A stretch of 64,000 bases of DNA from positions 1,116,001 to 1,180,000 of the forward strand of contig CP040678.1 of NCBI GenBank assembly GCA_005954745.1, read 5' to 3'. The position numbers and the translations under genes are program-made. Positions 1-8,046 of this stretch are shown piece by piece (position 1 is the first letter of the stretch; each line of letters opens with the position of its first letter). The stretch is from Halostella pelagica. Lineage in GTDB: Archaea; Halobacteriota; Halobacteria; Halobacteriales; Natronoarchaeaceae. The notes under the pieces were generated by a model that saw only the letters and a program-made list of their open reading frames with translations, made no database searches and had not been told where the DNA came from.

Positions 1-171
1 CCCCACGTGGCCGGTGCCGGCGGACAGCTAATGGCCAACGGCTACACGAACGACGAGGCCCGACAGCGCCTGCGAGACACTGCGGAGGACATCGGCCTCG
101 GCGACAACGAGCAGGGTGCCGGCCTGCTCGACGTTGCCGTCGCGCTGGGGCTCGACTCCAGCGACGACTGA
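1..171 (+). CDS. Subtilisin-like serine protease, C-terminal end (5' truncated)
   Basis: The window opens inside a reading frame of 56 residues that starts PHVAGAGGQLM. This is the segment directly after the catalytic serine in subtilases (usual motif GTSMAxPHVAG), so the Ser itself lies just upstream of the window. The frame ends with the family's closing GAGLLDVAVAL helix and an acidic DSSDD tail. It stops about 50 residues after the motif, so the roughly 100-residue extension found in secreted halolysins is absent. Known of the family: S8 endopeptidases. Inference: without the N-terminus I cannot say whether it is secreted. A BsuPI-like inhibitor gene follows 79 bases downstream. Confidence 0.85.
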   Translation, partial: PHVAGAGGQLMANGYTNDEARQRLRDTAEDIGLGDNEQGAGLLDVAVALGLDSSDD

Positions 172-220
172 CGACCGCCGGCCGCCGCTGTCGGTTCCCC
201 TGTTCTCTCGCTGCAGAAAG

Positions 221-229
221 TCTATACTC
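221..229 (+). promoter_or_regulatory. TATA-like box for the BsuPI-domain gene
   Basis: The sequence TCTATACTC lies 22-30 bases before the ATG at 251. That spacing fits a leaderless haloarchaeal transcript and favours 251 over the out-of-frame ATG at 244. It implies the inhibitor-like gene has its own promoter, separate from the protease. Confidence 0.45.
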
Positions 230-250
230 TCCCACTCGGTACCATGCCGT

Positions 251-580
251 ATGCCACTCGACAGTTCCCTCGACGTGACTACGGATCGGGACGTTCAGTT
301 CACCTTCATCGTCACTAACTCCGGCGCTGACCCCGTCGACCTTTCCTTTTCCGACGCGCTCGAAGCGGACTTCGCCGTCCTCGACGACGGGTCGGAGCGT
401 TGGCGCTTCAGCGAGGGCCGCATGTTCGCTCAGATGCTCGGGTCGGAGACGTTAGACCCCGGCGGTACCGCCACCTATGAGGCGACGTGGGACGATCCGG
501 ACTCGGGGTCGTACACCGCAGTGGCGACGCTCGAAGCGAACGAGACGGAGTGCGAGGCCCGGGCGGAGTTTTCGGTGTAA
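251..580 (+). CDS. BsuPI-like intracellular proteinase inhibitor domain protein
   Basis: This 109-residue acidic protein has no signal peptide. Its pattern is that of the BsuPI family: an opening beta strand (FTFIVTNSGADPVDLSF), a middle RWRFSEGRMFAQML segment, then GGTATYEATWD and a closing GSYTAVATLEAN strand. The fold is Ig-like. The founding member inhibits the main intracellular subtilisin of Bacillus subtilis. The frame is open upstream to 116, but the TATA box at 221 places the start at 251. The gene follows a subtilase on the same strand, which makes a protease/inhibitor pair plausible. Some archaeal BsuPI domains occur without a protease neighbour, so inhibition is inferred. Confidence 0.75.
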   Translation: MPLDSSLDVTTDRDVQFTFIVTNSGADPVDLSFSDALEADFAVLDDGSERWRFSEGRMFAQMLGSETLDPGGTATYEATWDDPDSGSYTAVATLEANETECEARAEFSV

Positions 581-650
581 CGGTCGGTGTTCGCCCTTCA
601 TATGGAATAGCCGTCCGGGACCGGAACACGGTGTATCACTGGTCACACTA

Positions 651-660
651 CGGCTATATT
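651..660 (+). promoter_or_regulatory. TATA-like box for the 98-residue membrane protein gene
   Basis: GGCTATATTT lies about 23-32 bases before the ATG at 683, the spacing of a leaderless transcript. It decides between the two in-frame ATGs at 662 and 683 in favour of 683. Confidence 0.5.
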
Positions 661-682
661 TATGCAGCGCGTACCTGTTCGT

Positions 683-979
683 ATGGATACCGCTTCTAGC
701 ACCCAATCTGACCGGTCGTTCGGATACGTCTCCGTTACCGCCGTCCTTATCGGACTGTTCGTGGTCGGCTACGGACTCCTGCTCGTTCCGCAATCGCTAC
801 TCGGCGGGGCCTGGATCGCCGCCATAGGAGTCGCATTCGCGCTTGCAGGCATCTTCAACACCGTTTGGGCCGGTCGGCGCTTCGGTCTCTCTGACGGTGA
901 CCGTCGCACCCTGACGGTCACGTCAGTCGCCCTCGCCGCGGTGCTGACCGTCGCTTTCGTCGTTATCAACGTGTGGTGA
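683..979 (+). CDS. Small three-helix membrane protein, unknown function
   Basis: The 98-residue product has three predicted membrane helices, at about residues 16-35, 44-62 and 79-98. The protein ends inside the third helix. A short basic loop (RR at 64-65) follows helix 2 and an acidic stretch (SDGDRR) precedes helix 3. No catalytic motif is visible. An in-frame ATG at 662 exists, but the TATA box at 651-660 would then overlap the start, so 683 is preferred. The gene appears monocistronic. I do not recognise a named family. Confidence 0.7.
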   Translation: MDTASSTQSDRSFGYVSVTAVLIGLFVVGYGLLLVPQSLLGGAWIAAIGVAFALAGIFNTVWAGRRFGLSDGDRRTLTVTSVALAAVLTVAFVVINVW

Positions 980-1120
980 AGCGTCGAATCAGGAGTGAAC
1001 GCCGAACCGGGCGCAGTGACGAGTCAAAGTAACGGCATCTCATACTGTCGGCTGTCACTTCGGAGCGATACTCGGGTCTCCGAGGGTCCGAAATTCTTCA
1101 TGGGAGTACAGCCGAGAGTA

Positions 1121-2050
1121 TCAGTCCAACTGGTCGACCAGTTGCCGCGCCGCCTTCCGGACCGAGTCGTCGCTGGAGAGCGGCGGCTCCCACCCGAGCG
1201 CGGAGAGTTTCTCGACGGAGAGGCGCATCTTCGGCACGTCGCCGGTCCATCCGCGGTCGCCGCCGGTGTACTCGTACTCCGGATCGACGCCCATCTCGTC
1301 GGCGACGATGTCAGCGATTCGGTTGACGGACGTCGTCGTTCGCGTGCCCAGGTTGTACACGTTGTGTGCGTCGTCGGCGTGTTCGACGGCGTGGCGAATA
1401 GCGTCGACGCACTCCTCGACGTGGAGGTACGACTTCTCCTGTCGTCCGTCGCCGAGAATTGTGAGTTTCTCGGGGTTCGCGTCGAGTTTCTCGACGAAGT
1501 CCGGGATGACGGACCCGTCGAACGCCGGGCCGGGGATGTTTGCGAAACGGAACGTCCAGACCGTCAGACCGTGGGCGGTAGCGTACGTGGAGAGGAGGCC
1601 CTCCTCGGCGAGTTTGCTCGCGCCGTAGATGCTTATCGGTTCGAGGGGGGCGTAGTCCTCCGGCGTCGGGCGGGGAGCCTCGCCGTACACCGTCGAGGAC
1701 GACGTGAACGCGATGCTGTCGACGCCGACCTGGTCCATCCGTTCGAGGAGGTTGTACGTCATCGCGTTGTTGGACTCGAACTGCGCGCGAGGGCGGTCGG
1801 TGTTGACGTTTTTCGACGCCGCGAAGTGAAAGACCACGTCGACGTCGGGCGTCAGGACTTCGGCGACCTGTTCGGGGTCGGTGAGGTCGACTTCCGCGAA
1901 CGATGCGGCGTCGGGGACCCACTCGACGTGACCGTTCGAGAGGTCGTCCGCGACGAGGACGTCGTTGTCGTCGACCAGTCGCGCAGCCATGTGTGAGCCG
2001 ACGAGGCCGGCACCGCCTGTGACGAGAACTCGCTTTCCGGAGAGATCCAT
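1121..2050 (-). CDS. NAD-dependent epimerase/dehydratase (extended SDR, GalE-like)
   Basis: The 309-residue protein has the SDR nucleotide-binding motif TGGAGLVGS (residues 11-19) and an acidic residue closing strand 2 (VADDL). The catalytic set is TSSST (116-120) and Tyr142-x3-Lys146 in SIYGASK. The family acts on nucleotide-activated sugars such as UDP-glucose, in the cytoplasm, usually for surface glycan or exopolysaccharide synthesis; the exact substrate cannot be read from sequence. The frame is open upstream to 2143, but the upstream residues are basic and unlike the family, so MDLSGKRVLV at 2050 is taken as the start. No glycosyltransferase lies beside it. Confidence 0.88.
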   Translation of the reverse strand: MDLSGKRVLVTGGAGLVGSHMAARLVDDNDVLVADDLSNGHVEWVPDAASFAEVDLTDPEQVAEVLTPDVDVVFHFAASKNVNTDRPRAQFESNNAMTYNLLERMDQVGVDSIAFTSSSTVYGEAPRPTPEDYAPLEPISIYGASKLAEEGLLSTYATAHGLTVWTFRFANIPGPAFDGSVIPDFVEKLDANPEKLTILGDGRQEKSYLHVEECVDAIRHAVEHADDAHNVYNLGTRTTTSVNRIADIVADEMGVDPEYEYTGGDRGWTGDVPKMRLSVEKLSALGWEPPLSSDDSVRKAARQLVDQLD

Positions 2051-2286
2051 GCTTCGCCTTTGACCGCTGGAGGACATTAGTTTGTGGTCCCTACTCCCGC
2101 TGGTAGACTGTCCATGTCGTCGACTCGGGGTCGTCCGAGGCACCCGAGTGCTATACTGTCGTCCGTCGATCAGTGAGCCGATTCATTGGACCTGCCCAGC
2201 GGATCACGAGCAAACAAGACAGTCGCAGCGCTCCGGAGCGTCGCGGAAGCGAAACCCCCTAACCCTCGCTCCGACACTGTCCGACC

Positions 2287-2823
2287 ATGCAGGGGGAACC
2301 CGAGGTCGCCGTTTTGCGGCTCGGCCACCGGCCAGGACGCGACGAACGGATGACAACGCACGTTGGACTGACGGCTCGTGCGCTCGGTGCCGACCGCGTC
2401 GTTCTCACTCGGTCGTCGCAGGCCCGGGAGACGATCCGGGACATTACCGACCGCTTCGGCGGTCCGTTCGAGGCTGAACTGACTGACTCGCCGAAGGCGA
2501 CGATCCGCGACTGGCCCGGGCGGGTCGTCCATCTGACGATGTACGGCGAACGCGTCCAAGACGTCGAAGACGAGGTTCGGGCGGCACACGACGACGAACC
2601 GGTCCTCGTCGTCGTCGGCGCGGAGAAGGTGTCGTTCGACGTGTACGAGGCGGCGGACTGGAACGTCGGCGTCACCAACCAACCACACTCCGAGGTCGCG
2701 GGGCTGGCCGTCTTCCTCGACCGCCTGTTCGACGGTCGCGAACTCGACCGAGAGTGGGCGGACGCCGACCAGCGCGTCGTCCCGATGGAGACCGGCAAGA
2801 AGGTCGTCTCGCCCGACGAGTGA
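2287..2823 (+). CDS. trm56: tRNA (cytidine(56)-2'-O)-methyltransferase, aTrm56
   Basis: The 178-residue protein matches archaeal Trm56, a SPOUT-class enzyme. It begins with VAVLRLGHRPGRDERMTTHVGL, and later shows the knot segments VVGAEKVSFDVYE and WNVGVTNQPHSEVAGLAVFLDR. Known role: SAM-dependent 2'-O-methylation of C56 in the T-loop of tRNA. The length is normal for the family. It lies 101 bases upstream of tfe, but two hairpins (2839-2888) and a separate TATA box intervene, so co-transcription is not required. Confidence 0.93.
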   Translation: MQGEPEVAVLRLGHRPGRDERMTTHVGLTARALGADRVVLTRSSQARETIRDITDRFGGPFEAELTDSPKATIRDWPGRVVHLTMYGERVQDVEDEVRAAHDDEPVLVVVGAEKVSFDVYEAADWNVGVTNQPHSEVAGLAVFLDRLFDGRELDREWADADQRVVPMETGKKVVSPDE

Positions 2824-2838
2824 GGGATTCGGTGGTGA

Positions 2839-2888
2839 GCAGACCGCAGGTCTGCGAGCCTCGGAATGCGAACGAAGTGAGCATTCCG
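2839..2888 (+). repeat. Two adjacent perfect hairpins with a CGAACGAAGTGA loop
   Basis: GCAGACC (2839-2845) pairs with GGTCTGC (2849-2855) across a three-base loop. Next, CGGAATGC (2862-2869) pairs with GCATTCCG (2881-2888) across the loop GAACGAAGTGA. The same loop core recurs, mostly in reverse complement, near 8086, 8213 and 52230. It lies between the trm56 stop and the tfe promoter, where it could end trm56 transcription. Confidence 0.6.
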
Positions 2889-2891
2889 GAG

Positions 2892-2900
2892 GGTTTAAAC
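2892..2900 (+). promoter_or_regulatory. TATA-like box for tfe
   Basis: GGTTTAAAC lies 25-33 bases before the ATG at 2925. It abuts the second hairpin of the preceding repeat. Confidence 0.55.
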
Positions 2901-2924
2901 GATTCACGCTACGATTCTTTGGTA

Positions 2925-3443
2925 ATGGCTTTTGAGGATCTACTCGAAGACCCCGTCATCCAGAAGTACCTTCACGAGCTCGTCGGACCGAAGGGGATGC
3001 CGGTCGCGGCCGCCCCGCCGGACGGCGAGGTTACGGACGAGGAGCTGTCAGAAGAGCTAGACCTCGAACTCAACGACGTTCGCCGGGCGCTATTTATACT
3101 CTACGAGAACGACCTGGCGACGTACCGACGGCTCCGCGACGAGGATTCGGGGTGGTTGACCTACCTCTGGACGTTCCAGTACGAGAACATCCCGGAAAAC
3201 CTCGAAGAGGAGATGCACCGCCTGCTCGACGCGCTCGACGACCGCCGCGAGTACGAGCGTAACCACGAGTTCTACCTCTGCGAGGTCGACTCCATCCGGT
3301 TCGAGTTCGGCGAGGCGATGGACTTCGGCTTCGAGTGCCCCGAGTGCGGGTCGCCGCTGGAAGCGATGGAGAACACGCGACTCGTCGACTCGATGGACGA
3401 ACGCATCGATGCGCTTCGCGACGAGTTAAACGTCGAGGCATAA
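2925..3443 (+). CDS. tfe: Transcription initiation factor E, alpha subunit (TFE)
   Basis: The 172-residue protein has the TFE layout. A winged helix occupies about residues 1-90, with ELSEELDLELNDVRRALFILYENDLATYRR as the recognition region. A linker helix follows (residues about 95-115), then a zinc-ribbon-like C-terminal part with CPECG. Only one cysteine (FYLCEV) is visible where a canonical ribbon has a first CxxC, so the zinc site looks reduced. Known role: it stabilises the open complex of archaeal RNA polymerase with TBP and TFB. The start is supported by the TATA box at 2892. The stop overlaps the next start by one base. Confidence 0.95.
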   Translation: MAFEDLLEDPVIQKYLHELVGPKGMPVAAAPPDGEVTDEELSEELDLELNDVRRALFILYENDLATYRRLRDEDSGWLTYLWTFQYENIPENLEEEMHRLLDALDDRREYERNHEFYLCEVDSIRFEFGEAMDFGFECPECGSPLEAMENTRLVDSMDERIDALRDELNVEA

Positions 3444-4117
3444 TGGTTGTACTCGCAACAAAACTCTACGTCGAGGGCGACGCGCGCGAACGGTCGCTAG
3501 ACTCGCTCCGGTCGCTCGTAGGGAACACTCTCGGTGACCTCGATGTCACGTACGACGTTGGGATCCGCCACGACGACTTCCCGTCGATCACGGTCGAGGG
3601 CGACGACGCCGTTGTCGCGCGAAACCTGCTGCGCGAGGAGTGGGGCGAGATCACCGGCGAGTTCGAACCCGGTGAGACGTACGTCGGGACGCTCGAACGC
3701 TGGGACGACGACGGGTTCGTACTCGACGCCGGCGAAGCGATCCGTATCCCGACGAGCGAGATCGACCTCGGACCGGGGTCGCCCGACCAGGTCCGCGAAC
3801 GGTTCGGACTGGTCCAGCACCTTCCGATGACGTTCGTGTACGGTACCGAGGACCAGCCTCACCGTCTCGCCGACGAGGAGCGCGACCGGCTGTACGAATG
3901 GACTCGCGGGACCGGCCGTGTCAACGTCAATAGCGCGACTCGCGCCGAAGTACGCGCGACGGTCAACCGGGCAGGACACGCACAGGACATCGTCACCGTC
4001 GAGCGGCTCGGATTACTCGAACAGAGCATCATCTGCGGCGAGGGAACGGACCCGCCGGGGCTGCTCGCGAGCATCGGGGAGTACGTCCCCGCCGAACTCC
4101 GCTGCGTCGTTCCATGA
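3443..4117 (+). CDS. DUF2110-like protein
   Basis: This 224-residue cytoplasmic protein resembles the archaeal DUF2110 family, commonly encoded just after tfe. It has an N-terminal alpha/beta part, an S1/OB-like central stretch (GETYVGTLERWDDDGFVLDAGEAIRIPTSEIDLG, about residues 72-107) and a helical C-terminus. No catalytic motif is seen. Its start overlaps the tfe stop by one base and its end overlaps the next gene by four, so the three genes are probably one transcript. The OB-like stretch and the context suggest a role near transcription or RNA, which is inference. Confidence 0.8.
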   Translation: MVVLATKLYVEGDARERSLDSLRSLVGNTLGDLDVTYDVGIRHDDFPSITVEGDDAVVARNLLREEWGEITGEFEPGETYVGTLERWDDDGFVLDAGEAIRIPTSEIDLGPGSPDQVRERFGLVQHLPMTFVYGTEDQPHRLADEERDRLYEWTRGTGRVNVNSATRAEVRATVNRAGHAQDIVTVERLGLLEQSIICGEGTDPPGLLASIGEYVPAELRCVVP

Positions 4118-4872
4118 ACCGTCGGCTGGTCCTCGCCACGGTTCTCGTCGGCGCGGTCGCGCTCACCGCCGGCTGTAGTTTCGGCCCGTTCGCGGACGAC
4201 ATCTCCGACGAGGAACTGGACGAAGACGCCGAGTACGACTGGGAGACGAACTCGACAGTCACGATACGGATCGAAGACAGCGAGTACCAAGCGGTGTACG
4301 ACGTATCCGACCAGTCGAAACTCTCCGTGTATCAGAGCGGGTTCAGCGGCAACGAACCGGTGAACGTACGGGCGGTCCAGTACCGGTATCCCAACGGGAC
4401 GTTCGTCAACGGGTCCGAACTCGACGTGTCCAAAGAGGGCGGCGAGACGGTCATCGAACTCCCGCAGGAAAACGGTACGGTCGCGTACACGGCCGATACG
4501 CGGCCCAAGGAGTTCGGAACGCCCGTTCTCGTCGAAGGGTCTCACGAGGTCGTCCTCCCGCCGAACCATCAGACGGGGAACTTCATCTTCAGCCACGTCA
4601 GTCCCAGCAACCCGGAGAAGCGGTCCGTCGACGACCGTGTTCATCTGCGGTGGGACGACCCCGACCAGAACATCTTCGTCCGGTACTATCTCGAGCGTGA
4701 CATCTACATCTTCGGCGGCCTCGTCGCGATACTGGGCGTAGTGATGATCGGCGGACTGATCTACTACCTCCGACAGATCCGCGAACTAGAGGCACAGCGC
4801 AAGGAGTTGGGGCTTGACGTCGAGACCGAGGACGACGAGTTCGACGACGAACCGCCGCCGGGAATGAGGTAG
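4114..4872 (+). CDS. Lipoprotein with a C-terminal membrane anchor (DUF5803-like)
   Basis: The 252-residue protein starts with a signal peptide and lipobox (LTAGC, Cys21). An acidic extracellular domain of beta character follows to about residue 195. A second hydrophobic helix lies at about 197-219, then a charged cytoplasmic tail rich in Asp and Glu. It is therefore anchored at both ends with the middle outside the cell. It starts four bases inside the DUF2110-like gene. The function is unknown; DUF5803 is my best recollection of the family. Confidence 0.75.
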   Translation: MNRRLVLATVLVGAVALTAGCSFGPFADDISDEELDEDAEYDWETNSTVTIRIEDSEYQAVYDVSDQSKLSVYQSGFSGNEPVNVRAVQYRYPNGTFVNGSELDVSKEGGETVIELPQENGTVAYTADTRPKEFGTPVLVEGSHEVVLPPNHQTGNFIFSHVSPSNPEKRSVDDRVHLRWDDPDQNIFVRYYLERDIYIFGGLVAILGVVMIGGLIYYLRQIRELEAQRKELGLDVETEDDEFDDEPPPGMR

Positions 4873-4876
4873 TCCG

Positions 4877-4887
4877 CGGGTTTTTAC
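4877..4887 (+). promoter_or_regulatory. TATA-like box for the CinA-like gene
   Basis: GCGGGTTTTTA (about 4875-4885) lies about 25-35 bases before the ATG at 4910. The T tract just after the preceding stop could also help end that transcript. Confidence 0.35.
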
Positions 4888-4909
4888 TCGACCGACCGTT
4901 AACGGCAGT

Positions 4910-5602
4910 ATGAACGTTGCGGTCGTCACTGTCGGCGACGAACTTCTGGCGGGAGACACGACGAACACAAACGCGACCTGGCTCTGCGACGAACTCGACG
5001 CGAGAGGCGTCTCGGTCGAGCGCGTCACCGTGGTTCCGGACCGAGTGGCCGACATCGCGCGCGTCGTCAACGAGTACCGGGCGGAGTACGACGCGGTGAT
5101 CGTGACGGGCGGTCTCGGCCCGACACACGACGACCTGACGATGAAGGGCGTCGCCGCGGCGTTCGGACGGCCGGTCGTCGAACACGAAGAAGCGCTGACG
5201 TGGCTCACTGAACACGGCGGGTACACCCGCGAGGACCTCGCGACGGGGACTGCACATCTGCCCCAGGGAGCCCGCGTTCTCCACAACGAGGTCGGCGTCG
5301 CGCCCGGCGCTGTCGTCGACTCGGTCTACGTTCTCCCGGGAGTCCCGTCGGAGATGAAAGGGATGTTCGAATCTGTCGCCGACGAGTTCAGCGGCGTCGA
5401 GAAACACGTCACCGTCGTCGAAGCGGACGAACCCGAGAGCGCACTGCTTGACCGGATCGAAGCGCTACAGGAGACGTTCGACGTGACCGTCGGAAGCTAC
5501 CCCGGCGAATACGTACGCGTGAAGATTTCCGGACCGGATCCGGAGGTCGTCGAAGCGGCTGCCGGATGGCTTCGGGACCGCGTCGACCCGGTAGAAAACT
5601 AG
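4910..5602 (+). CDS. CinA N-terminal (molybdopterin-binding-like) domain protein
   Basis: The 230-residue protein is a single MoaB/MogA-type domain of the CinA family. It shows TVGDELLAGDTTNTNATWLCDEL at the N-terminus and the ligand-binding TGGLGPTHDDLT near residue 66. The C-terminal deamidase domain of bacterial CinA is absent, as is usual in archaea. In bacteria related proteins act on pyridine nucleotides or damaged metabolites; the archaeal substrate is not known. The stop overlaps the stop of a small convergent membrane gene. Confidence 0.85.
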   Translation: MNVAVVTVGDELLAGDTTNTNATWLCDELDARGVSVERVTVVPDRVADIARVVNEYRAEYDAVIVTGGLGPTHDDLTMKGVAAAFGRPVVEHEEALTWLTEHGGYTREDLATGTAHLPQGARVLHNEVGVAPGAVVDSVYVLPGVPSEMKGMFESVADEFSGVEKHVTVVEADEPESALLDRIEALQETFDVTVGSYPGEYVRVKISGPDPEVVEAAAGWLRDRVDPVEN

Positions 5603-5709
5603 CGGTACAGGTACGCCAGCCAGGCCGCGGTGATCAAGAGACTCACTGCGAAGACGCCGTAGCCGACAGCGTCGATCGGTAACACGGTTTCGGCGAGGAT
5701 CGTCGTCAT
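5599..5709 (-). CDS. 36-residue membrane microprotein
   Basis: The minus-strand frame reads MTTILAETVLPIDAVGYGVF and continues to YLYR before TAG. It is one membrane helix (about residues 14-34) with a short N-terminal head. Codon choice is typical of the window (GCC, GTC, CTC, GGC). It exactly fills the space between the CinA-like gene, whose stop it overlaps by three bases, and the upstream region of the NAD-kinase-like gene. It has no named family that I recognise. Good codon use and tight packing argue that it is real. Confidence 0.6.
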   Translation of the reverse strand: MTTILAETVLPIDAVGYGVFAVSLLITAAWLAYLYR

Positions 5710-5817
5710 GGGATGACGTTTCCGTGCCGTTCTCTTAACTCTTGACGAACGGATTGCAGGTAGCGGGCCGAGACCACGGTCGGTCGGCTTTTGACCGTCC
5801 CGCCCGAACCGCCGGCC

Positions 5818-6882
5818 ATGCGACGGATCGGACTGGTCGTGAACCCTATCGCCGGCATGGGCGGGCGCGTCGGCCTGAAGGGGACGGACGGGAAAGTCGA
5901 CGAGGCGCGAGAACGCGGCGCTGAACCCCGCGCACCGGACCGCGCTCGGGAAGCGCTCGACGCGCTCTCCGAGCGGTCGGACGGCGTCGAGATCCTCGCC
6001 GCGGGCGCCGCGATGGGCGCTGACGAGGCGCGCGCGGCTGGGTTCGACCCGGTAGTCGTCACTGACCCCGGCAGTGAGACGGACGCCGCCGACACCCGAG
6101 AGGCCGTCCGGGAGTTCGTCGAACGCGGAACCGATCTGGTCCTCTTCGCGGGTGGTGACGGCACCGCAGTCGACGTTGCGAACGTCCTCGACGAGCGCCA
6201 GAGCGACACTCCGATGCTGGGAATTCCCGCGGGCGTCAAGGTGTACTCCTCGGTGTTCGCCGTCACGCCGGCGGACGCCGGCCGTATCGCGGCCACCTTC
6301 GACGCGACGGCGGACCGCGAGATAAACGACATCGACGAGGACGCCTATCGCGGTGGCGATGTCGAGACGGAGCTACGCGCCGTCCGGCCCGTCCCCGTCG
6401 CCGACGAGATGCAATCGAGCAAGCAACTCGGCGGCGGGACCGTCGAGGCGCTGGCCGAGGGGTTCGCTGCCGACGTCGATGCCGGCGTGACCTACGTCCT
6501 CGGACCCGGGAGTACGGTCGGCGCGGTCAAAGCCGAACTCGGGTTCGACGGCTCCCCCCTCGGCGTCGATGTCTGGCGCGACGGCGAGTTGCTCGTCCGG
6601 GACGCGACCGAGTCCGAAATCCTCGACGTTCTCGGTGAGGAGTCCGTGATAGTCGTCTCCCCCATCGGCGGCCAGGGGTTCATTTTCGGCCGTGGCAACG
6701 ACCAGATATCCCCGCCGGTGATCCGCCAGTCGGCAGTCGAAGTCGTCGCGTCCCGAGCGAAACTCGATACGACCGGCGTGCTTCGCGTCGACACCGGCGA
6801 CCGGGCGCTCGACGAGTCGCTCCGCGGCTGGCGAAAGGTTCGAGTCGGCCGCGTCGAACAGCGTATGATGCAGGTGCAGTGA
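5818..6882 (+). CDS. ATP-NAD kinase family protein
   Basis: The 354-residue protein has NPIAGMGG (residues 9-16) and FAGGDGTA, the two glycine-rich motifs of the diacylglycerol kinase/NAD kinase superfamily. A long C-terminal domain follows, ending in the conserved SPIGGQGFIFGRGNDQISPPVIR. That architecture is the archaeal and bacterial group longer than classical PpnK, often called NAD-kinase-like. NAD phosphorylation is likely but not certain. An in-frame ATG at 5791 adds nine residues; 5818 starts right at the family's first strand. Confidence 0.85.
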   Translation: MRRIGLVVNPIAGMGGRVGLKGTDGKVDEARERGAEPRAPDRAREALDALSERSDGVEILAAGAAMGADEARAAGFDPVVVTDPGSETDAADTREAVREFVERGTDLVLFAGGDGTAVDVANVLDERQSDTPMLGIPAGVKVYSSVFAVTPADAGRIAATFDATADREINDIDEDAYRGGDVETELRAVRPVPVADEMQSSKQLGGGTVEALAEGFAADVDAGVTYVLGPGSTVGAVKAELGFDGSPLGVDVWRDGELLVRDATESEILDVLGEESVIVVSPIGGQGFIFGRGNDQISPPVIRQSAVEVVASRAKLDTTGVLRVDTGDRALDESLRGWRKVRVGRVEQRMMQVQ

Positions 6883-6971
6883 ACCCGACGATCATTCGTA
6901 TTATAATACGCCTCGGAATATTAATGGGTGTATAGTCAAGGTTAAGGTCTTCGCAGCCGGAAGAGGGGCGT

Positions 6972-8003
6972 ATGGAAACGCGAAAAGTGCAGCGACTCGG
7001 TCCGTCCACGCTGGCGATGACGTTGCCGGCGGAGTGGGCGCAAGAACACGATGTCGAGAAGGGCGACGAGGTGTCTCTTCGGATGGGCGGGAAGGGGACG
7101 CTGACCGTCATGCCGGAGTCCGTAAACACGGGCGAGTCGGAGGCGATCATCCACGCCGACGACCTCGACGCCGACGCGGTCGAACGCGCGATCCTCGCAC
7201 AGTACGTGCTCGGCCGTCGAGTCATCCGCGTCGAACAGTCTTCGGGAGCCCTCGACAGCGACCACATCAACGCCGTCTACAAGGCTGAAACGCAACTGAT
7301 GGGTCTCGGAGTCATCGAGGAGACACCCGAGAGCATCTCGATCCGCTGTTCGGTCGACCCGGAGGACTTCACCCTCGACAACCTGCTCGAACGCTTAGAA
7401 TCCACGGGGTCGACGATGCGCGGCGAAGCGGTCAAATCGCTCGCTCACGGCAATCCCGACCTCGCCCAGCGCGCCCTGAACCGCGAGCGACAAGCGAACA
7501 AGATCTTCGTTCTCCTGCTCCGTCTCATCTTCACTGCCTACCAGAACCCCAACCTCGCACGCGCCGTGGGGCTCGGCGACGGCTTCCCGCTCATCGGCTA
7601 TCGCTCCATCGCGAAGAACCTCGAACTCACCGCCGACAACGCCGAGGACATCGCCGAAATCGTCCTCGAATCGGAGGGACACAGTCTGGACGTCGACAGC
7701 GGTACCATGCGACGCATCCGCGAGTTCACGGACGACGTCGACGAAGTCACCGCCCTCGCCGTCGAAGCCGCCGTCGAACGCGATTACGACCTGACGATCC
7801 AGACCCGAGAACTGTTCCACGACATCGCCGACCGCCAGCAGGAGATCCTGGCCGACCTCCCCGAGATGGAAAACGGGTCGTTGCTTGAAGTCCGCGAAGT
7901 GCTCGTCAGTCTCCAGCAGACTGCGGAGTTCGCCATGCGGAACGCCGAGATCGCCGCGAACCTCGCGCTGAACGAGGAGAGCGAGCACACCACCATCAAC
8001 TAA
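6972..8003 (+). CDS. phoU: PhoU-type phosphate uptake regulator with an AbrB-like N-terminus
   Basis: The 343-residue protein begins with a SpoVT/AbrB-type DNA-binding fold (METRKVQRLGPSTLAMTLPAEW to about residue 50). A linker and then two PhoU three-helix repeats follow (about residues 120-210 and 225-330). In archaea this fusion is thought to regulate phosphate transport genes directly. No pst genes lie next to it here. The region before it is AT-rich (6900-6950), and a strong hairpin/T-run lies directly after the stop. Confidence 0.9.
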   Translation: METRKVQRLGPSTLAMTLPAEWAQEHDVEKGDEVSLRMGGKGTLTVMPESVNTGESEAIIHADDLDADAVERAILAQYVLGRRVIRVEQSSGALDSDHINAVYKAETQLMGLGVIEETPESISIRCSVDPEDFTLDNLLERLESTGSTMRGEAVKSLAHGNPDLAQRALNRERQANKIFVLLLRLIFTAYQNPNLARAVGLGDGFPLIGYRSIAKNLELTADNAEDIAEIVLESEGHSLDVDSGTMRRIREFTDDVDEVTALAVEAAVERDYDLTIQTRELFHDIADRQQEILADLPEMENGSLLEVREVLVSLQQTAEFAMRNAEIAANLALNEESEHTTIN

Positions 8004-8010
8004 AAACCCT

Positions 8011-8046
8011 CGCGAGCACTTGGCAGCGCTCGCGTCGCCCTTTTTA
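8011..8046 (+). terminator. Hairpin and T-run after phoU
   Basis: CGCGAGC (8011-8017) pairs with GCTCGCG (8028-8034) across a ten-base loop, and TTTTTA follows at 8041. The position eight bases after the phoU stop suits a transcription terminator. Confidence 0.6.

Noticed and set aside
995-1996. 333-codon open frame on the plus strand
   Set aside because: Antisense shadow of the epimerase gene, which has clear SDR motifs.
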